Of a DNA stretch of 8,506 nucleotides, positions 6,100 through 8,506 are shown in pieces (position 1 is the stretch's first letter; every line of letters begins with the position of its first letter). The notes under the pieces were generated by a model. That model did no database searches, was not told the origin of the DNA, and was given only the letters and a program-made list of their open reading frames with translations. The DNA comes from Syntrophobacter sp. DG_60 (GTDB taxonomy: Bacteria; Desulfobacterota; Desulfofervidia; Desulfofervidales; DG-60), in the NCBI GenBank assembly GCA_001304365.1, contig LJNA01000085.1, positions 1 through 8,506 on the forward strand, written 5' to 3'. The translations under genes were made by a program, and so were the position numbers.

Positions 6100-8418
6100 T
6101 TATTCCATTTTTTTGTTATTTATGTTTATGGCTTGTTTTAGCCCCCATTCCTGAAGAACCTCACGAATTAGTTCTTTCATTTCTTCTCGATTTTCCTTTA
6201 GTCCTTCCAGTTTGAGGCTTATAGGCTTACTCACTTCTCCAAAATAAAATGTCCTGTGGGGGAAGGGTATTTCTATACCCAATTCATCAAAGCGTTTCTT
6301 GATCCTGCGGTTCATCTCTCGCCCCACCAGCCATTGTTTGATGGGAAGAGTTTTGATTCTGGCCTTGATAATAACGGCAGAGTCCGCGAATTCATCTACC
6401 CCCAGAATTTCAAGTGGCTCCAAAATTGCCGACCTGTATTCTTCATCTTGCATAATGTCTTCGCCTACTTCCTTAAGAACAGCTACCACCCTATCCGTAT
6501 CCTCCTTATAAGCCACCCCCACATTAAAGAGATAATAGGAAAACTCATGGGTCATGTTGGACAGGGTGTTTATGGCTCCATTAGGGAAAACATGAACTGT
6601 TCCATCTAAACCCCGCAGGACTGTGGTTCTTAAGTTAACTTGGTCTACTATTCCCCCTGTACCGTTGAGGATAGCCACATCTCCCACCCGAATCCGATTC
6701 TCAAAGATGATAAATAGACCACTGATGACATCCCGGACCAAATTCTGTGCACCAAAACCAACGGCCAATCCCACAATTCCAGCTCCAGCTAAGATCGGCT
6801 TGATGTCAAAACCCAGTTCTGCAAAAACCATCATGGCAGTAATAGTTACAATGGTGATTAATATGGCCTTTCTAAAAATTCGTCCCAGGGTAGAAACCCT
6901 TTTTTCTACCTCAATGGGCGGAGTTGTGCCGGCTGCAAGCATTCTACTGGTAGCTTGCATTTCCAATTTGCTAATGAGAAAGTAGGCAATTTGAGTCAGG
7001 ATTATGGCTGCTATGACAATGAGGGGAATGCGCACCATAGCCTTTACCAAGGGAACGTTGGAAGCCATGAATTCATAGATGTGGAGACCCCATATATCCA
7101 GTATGGTCAGAGTGGCGAATAGGAGTATTATAAAATACCCTGCTTTTCCTAAATAATTAACATAACGGTTTACCTGTTCTTCCAATTCAGGGTATTTTTC
7201 CTTGACAGTATTGCTCACCTCAAAGAGTCTTTTAAACAGAAGGCTCCAGAGGAGCCATAGCCCCATAGCAAAAAGGATTACGATAATGCTTTTGGCAGTA
7301 GAGTAAAGAAAGCAGGTATAAATTTGCGAAAGGCCTAAGATGGAAAGCGTAACTACTAATCCTATATATAAGATGGCTACTAGGTAAAGTTTTCCCATAA
7401 TATAGTTAAATGCCCTTTTCAGATTATTTTTCCAAGGCGAATCTTCTTCCTTGAGGCTCAAAGAGAGAGTCTTTTCAATACTCTCCTTCCATTGGGCAAG
7501 GATAATAGCCAGCATAATGACCAATCCCACCTTATATATCGCAGAGAAAGCAGCCGCCAGAATAGGTCGGTTAAGAATGGAGCTGGGCATGATGAGAAGA
7601 TACATCCAGAGCGAAAAAAGAAATATCCTTCGACACCAAATAAAGATGTAATTGGAGGGCTCATCCTTTATGGGGATTACCCGTTGCTCACTTATTTCTG
7701 GAGATAAAAGAAAATAGATTAGATTTTTCAAGCCAAAGTAAAGAATCAGGGCGAACAATCCGTGTAAGATAATGGATTCTGCTTTTTCGTGAACGGGAAA
7801 TACTAGTAAGAAAAGGTAACTAAAAAGATATAGAGCGACCCATGGATAAATCTTAAAAGAGGTGGCGATAAAAACACTTCCTATCTTTTTAGATAAGGTG
7901 AGAGGTTCCTTAAGACTCAGTTTTTCTTCCAGTTTTCTAGTGTACTTACGAAGTCCCATCCAGGTAATAAAAACCACAACAAGGGTAATGAAGAATTGTA
8001 TAAAAAAAGACAAAAATTGCTGCAGATTTTCTTTCTTGGAGATATAGGCCTTAAACTTATTATAACCCAGGGGAAGACCTTTTATTTCAGAGACAATCTT
8101 TTCAAGAGAGGACAGAATTTGATTCTTATGGGATTCATAAACCTTAAATAGATTGGCGGGTTTCTTTTTTGGCTTTTCTGCTTCCCTTTTTTCCTCGATT
8201 AACTTTTTCTTTGCCCCTAAAAGGGTCCTTAATTGAGTGGTCAGTTTTTTTGCTTCTTCAGGATTTTCCAAAGTCTCAATGGTCTTTTCAAGTTCGCTTA
8301 TCTCTATTTTGGTACTTTCTAATCTTTTTTGATTTTCAGCCACGGCAGCTTGATTCGAGTGAAATAAAAGGATAATCATGATCAACAGAATTAACCTGGT
8401 GAATACCGGTTTACTCAT
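6100..8418 (-). CDS. Large MscS-family mechanosensitive channel
   Basis: The 772-residue protein is much longer than E. coli MscS (286). It has a signal peptide (about 1-27, cleavage likely after AAVA), a charged predicted coiled-coil (about 28-85, rich in Glu and Lys) that would be periplasmic, and about ten hydrophobic segments between residues 132 and 535. The conserved MscS core follows: the Gly/Ala-rich pore helix AGAGIVGLAVGFGAQNLVRD (545-564), IRVGDVA at the start of the beta domain (576-582), FPNGAI (611-616) and a C-terminal alpha/beta domain ending with IEIPFPHRTFYF (715-726). A charged helical tail runs to 772. Such channels open under membrane tension on hypo-osmotic shock and release solutes. 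GGAGG (8425-8429, minus strand) is 6 bases before the ATG. It is the first gene of the minus-strand operon, directly before the antiporter. It belongs with the MscK/YbdG-like large forms; the exact subfamily cannot be settled by eye. Confidence 0.93.
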   Translation of the reverse strand: MSKPVFTRLILLIMIILLFHSNQAAVAENQKRLESTKIEISELEKTIETLENPEEAKKLTTQLRTLLGAKKKLIEEKREAEKPKKKPANLFKVYESHKNQILSSLEKIVSEIKGLPLGYNKFKAYISKKENLQQFLSFFIQFFITLVVVFITWMGLRKYTRKLEEKLSLKEPLTLSKKIGSVFIATSFKIYPWVALYLFSYLFLLVFPVHEKAESIILHGLFALILYFGLKNLIYFLLSPEISEQRVIPIKDEPSNYIFIWCRRIFLFSLWMYLLIMPSSILNRPILAAAFSAIYKVGLVIMLAIILAQWKESIEKTLSLSLKEEDSPWKNNLKRAFNYIMGKLYLVAILYIGLVVTLSILGLSQIYTCFLYSTAKSIIVILFAMGLWLLWSLLFKRLFEVSNTVKEKYPELEEQVNRYVNYLGKAGYFIILLFATLTILDIWGLHIYEFMASNVPLVKAMVRIPLIVIAAIILTQIAYFLISKLEMQATSRMLAAGTTPPIEVEKRVSTLGRIFRKAILITIVTITAMMVFAELGFDIKPILAGAGIVGLAVGFGAQNLVRDVISGLFIIFENRIRVGDVAILNGTGGIVDQVNLRTTVLRGLDGTVHVFPNGAINTLSNMTHEFSYYLFNVGVAYKEDTDRVVAVLKEVGEDIMQDEEYRSAILEPLEILGVDEFADSAVIIKARIKTLPIKQWLVGREMNRRIKKRFDELGIEIPFPHRTFYFGEVSKPISLKLEGLKENREEMKELIREVLQEWGLKQAININNKKME

Positions 8419-8424
8419 TTAAAA

Positions 8425-8429
8425 CCTCC
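8425..8429 (-). promoter_or_regulatory. Ribosome binding site of the MscS-family gene
   Basis: On the minus strand this is GGAGG, 6 bases before the ATG at 8418, fixing the start of the channel gene just before its signal peptide. Confidence 0.8.
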
Positions 8430-8455
8430 GATTTTTGGTCAAAATCAACAATGCA

Positions 8456-8484
8456 ATTCTAAACTGGGTAATAGAGAATGTCAA
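8456..8484 (-). promoter_or_regulatory. Sigma70-type promoter of the ion-transport operon
   Basis: Read on the minus strand, a perfect TTGACA (8484-8479) is followed after exactly 17 bases by TAGAAT (8461-8456, 5 of 6). Transcription would start near 8449, giving a leader of about 30 bases before the MscS-family ATG. This is the best promoter match in the window and probably drives the channel, antiporter and zinc-ribbon genes, perhaps corA too. No operator repeat is obvious around it. Confidence 0.65.
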
Positions 8485-8506
8485 AATAGGTAAAGACTAA
8501 TCCAAG

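Overview
The window reads as chromosomal DNA of a Gram-negative-type, moderately AT-rich bacterium. The signs are a lipobox lipoprotein, a large MscS-type channel with a probable periplasmic coiled-coil domain, standard sigma70-like promoters and clear Shine-Dalgarno sites. The protein mix would fit a deltaproteobacterial (Desulfobacterota-like) or related lineage, but nothing here fixes the taxon. There is no RNA gene, CRISPR array, insertion sequence or phage gene.

Layout. Bases 1-242 are non-coding. They hold an inverted repeat (67-110) and two candidate tandem sigma70-type promoters that lead into a lipoprotein gene of unknown function (243-851, +). An extended -10 promoter (972-980) precedes a CNNM/CorC-type (DUF21 plus CBS) magnesium-transport homologue (1049-1955, +). 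This gene is broken: the reading frame stops at 1870, about 40 residues of the CBS pair are missing, and the end of the CBS region continues in another frame to 1955. Next comes a small membrane protein fused to a TrkA-C/RCK-C domain (2075-2749, +). It converges tail to tail (29 bp between stops) with the minus-strand genes.

The minus-strand block, read right to left, begins with a well-formed promoter (TTGACA-N17-TAGAAT, 8456-8484). It then carries a 772-residue MscS-family mechanosensitive channel, a 660-residue CPA2 (Kef/YbaL-type) monovalent cation:proton antiporter with full RCK-N and RCK-C domains, a 50-residue zinc-ribbon protein (3932-4084), and a CorA Mg2+ transporter that may also have its own extended -10 promoter. 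Both gaps between the first three genes are exactly 16 nt, which points to a single transcript.

Taken together, five of the seven genes handle ions or osmotic pressure: MscS (release of solutes on down-shock), Kef-type antiporter and TrkA-C protein (K+ or Na+ and pH, probably gated by nucleotide or ligand), and CorA and CNNM (Mg2+). The decay of the CNNM gene beside an intact CorA suggests redundancy in Mg2+ transport. The least explained parts are the TrkA-C fusion protein, the small zinc ribbon coupled to the antiporter, and the inverted repeat near the left edge.
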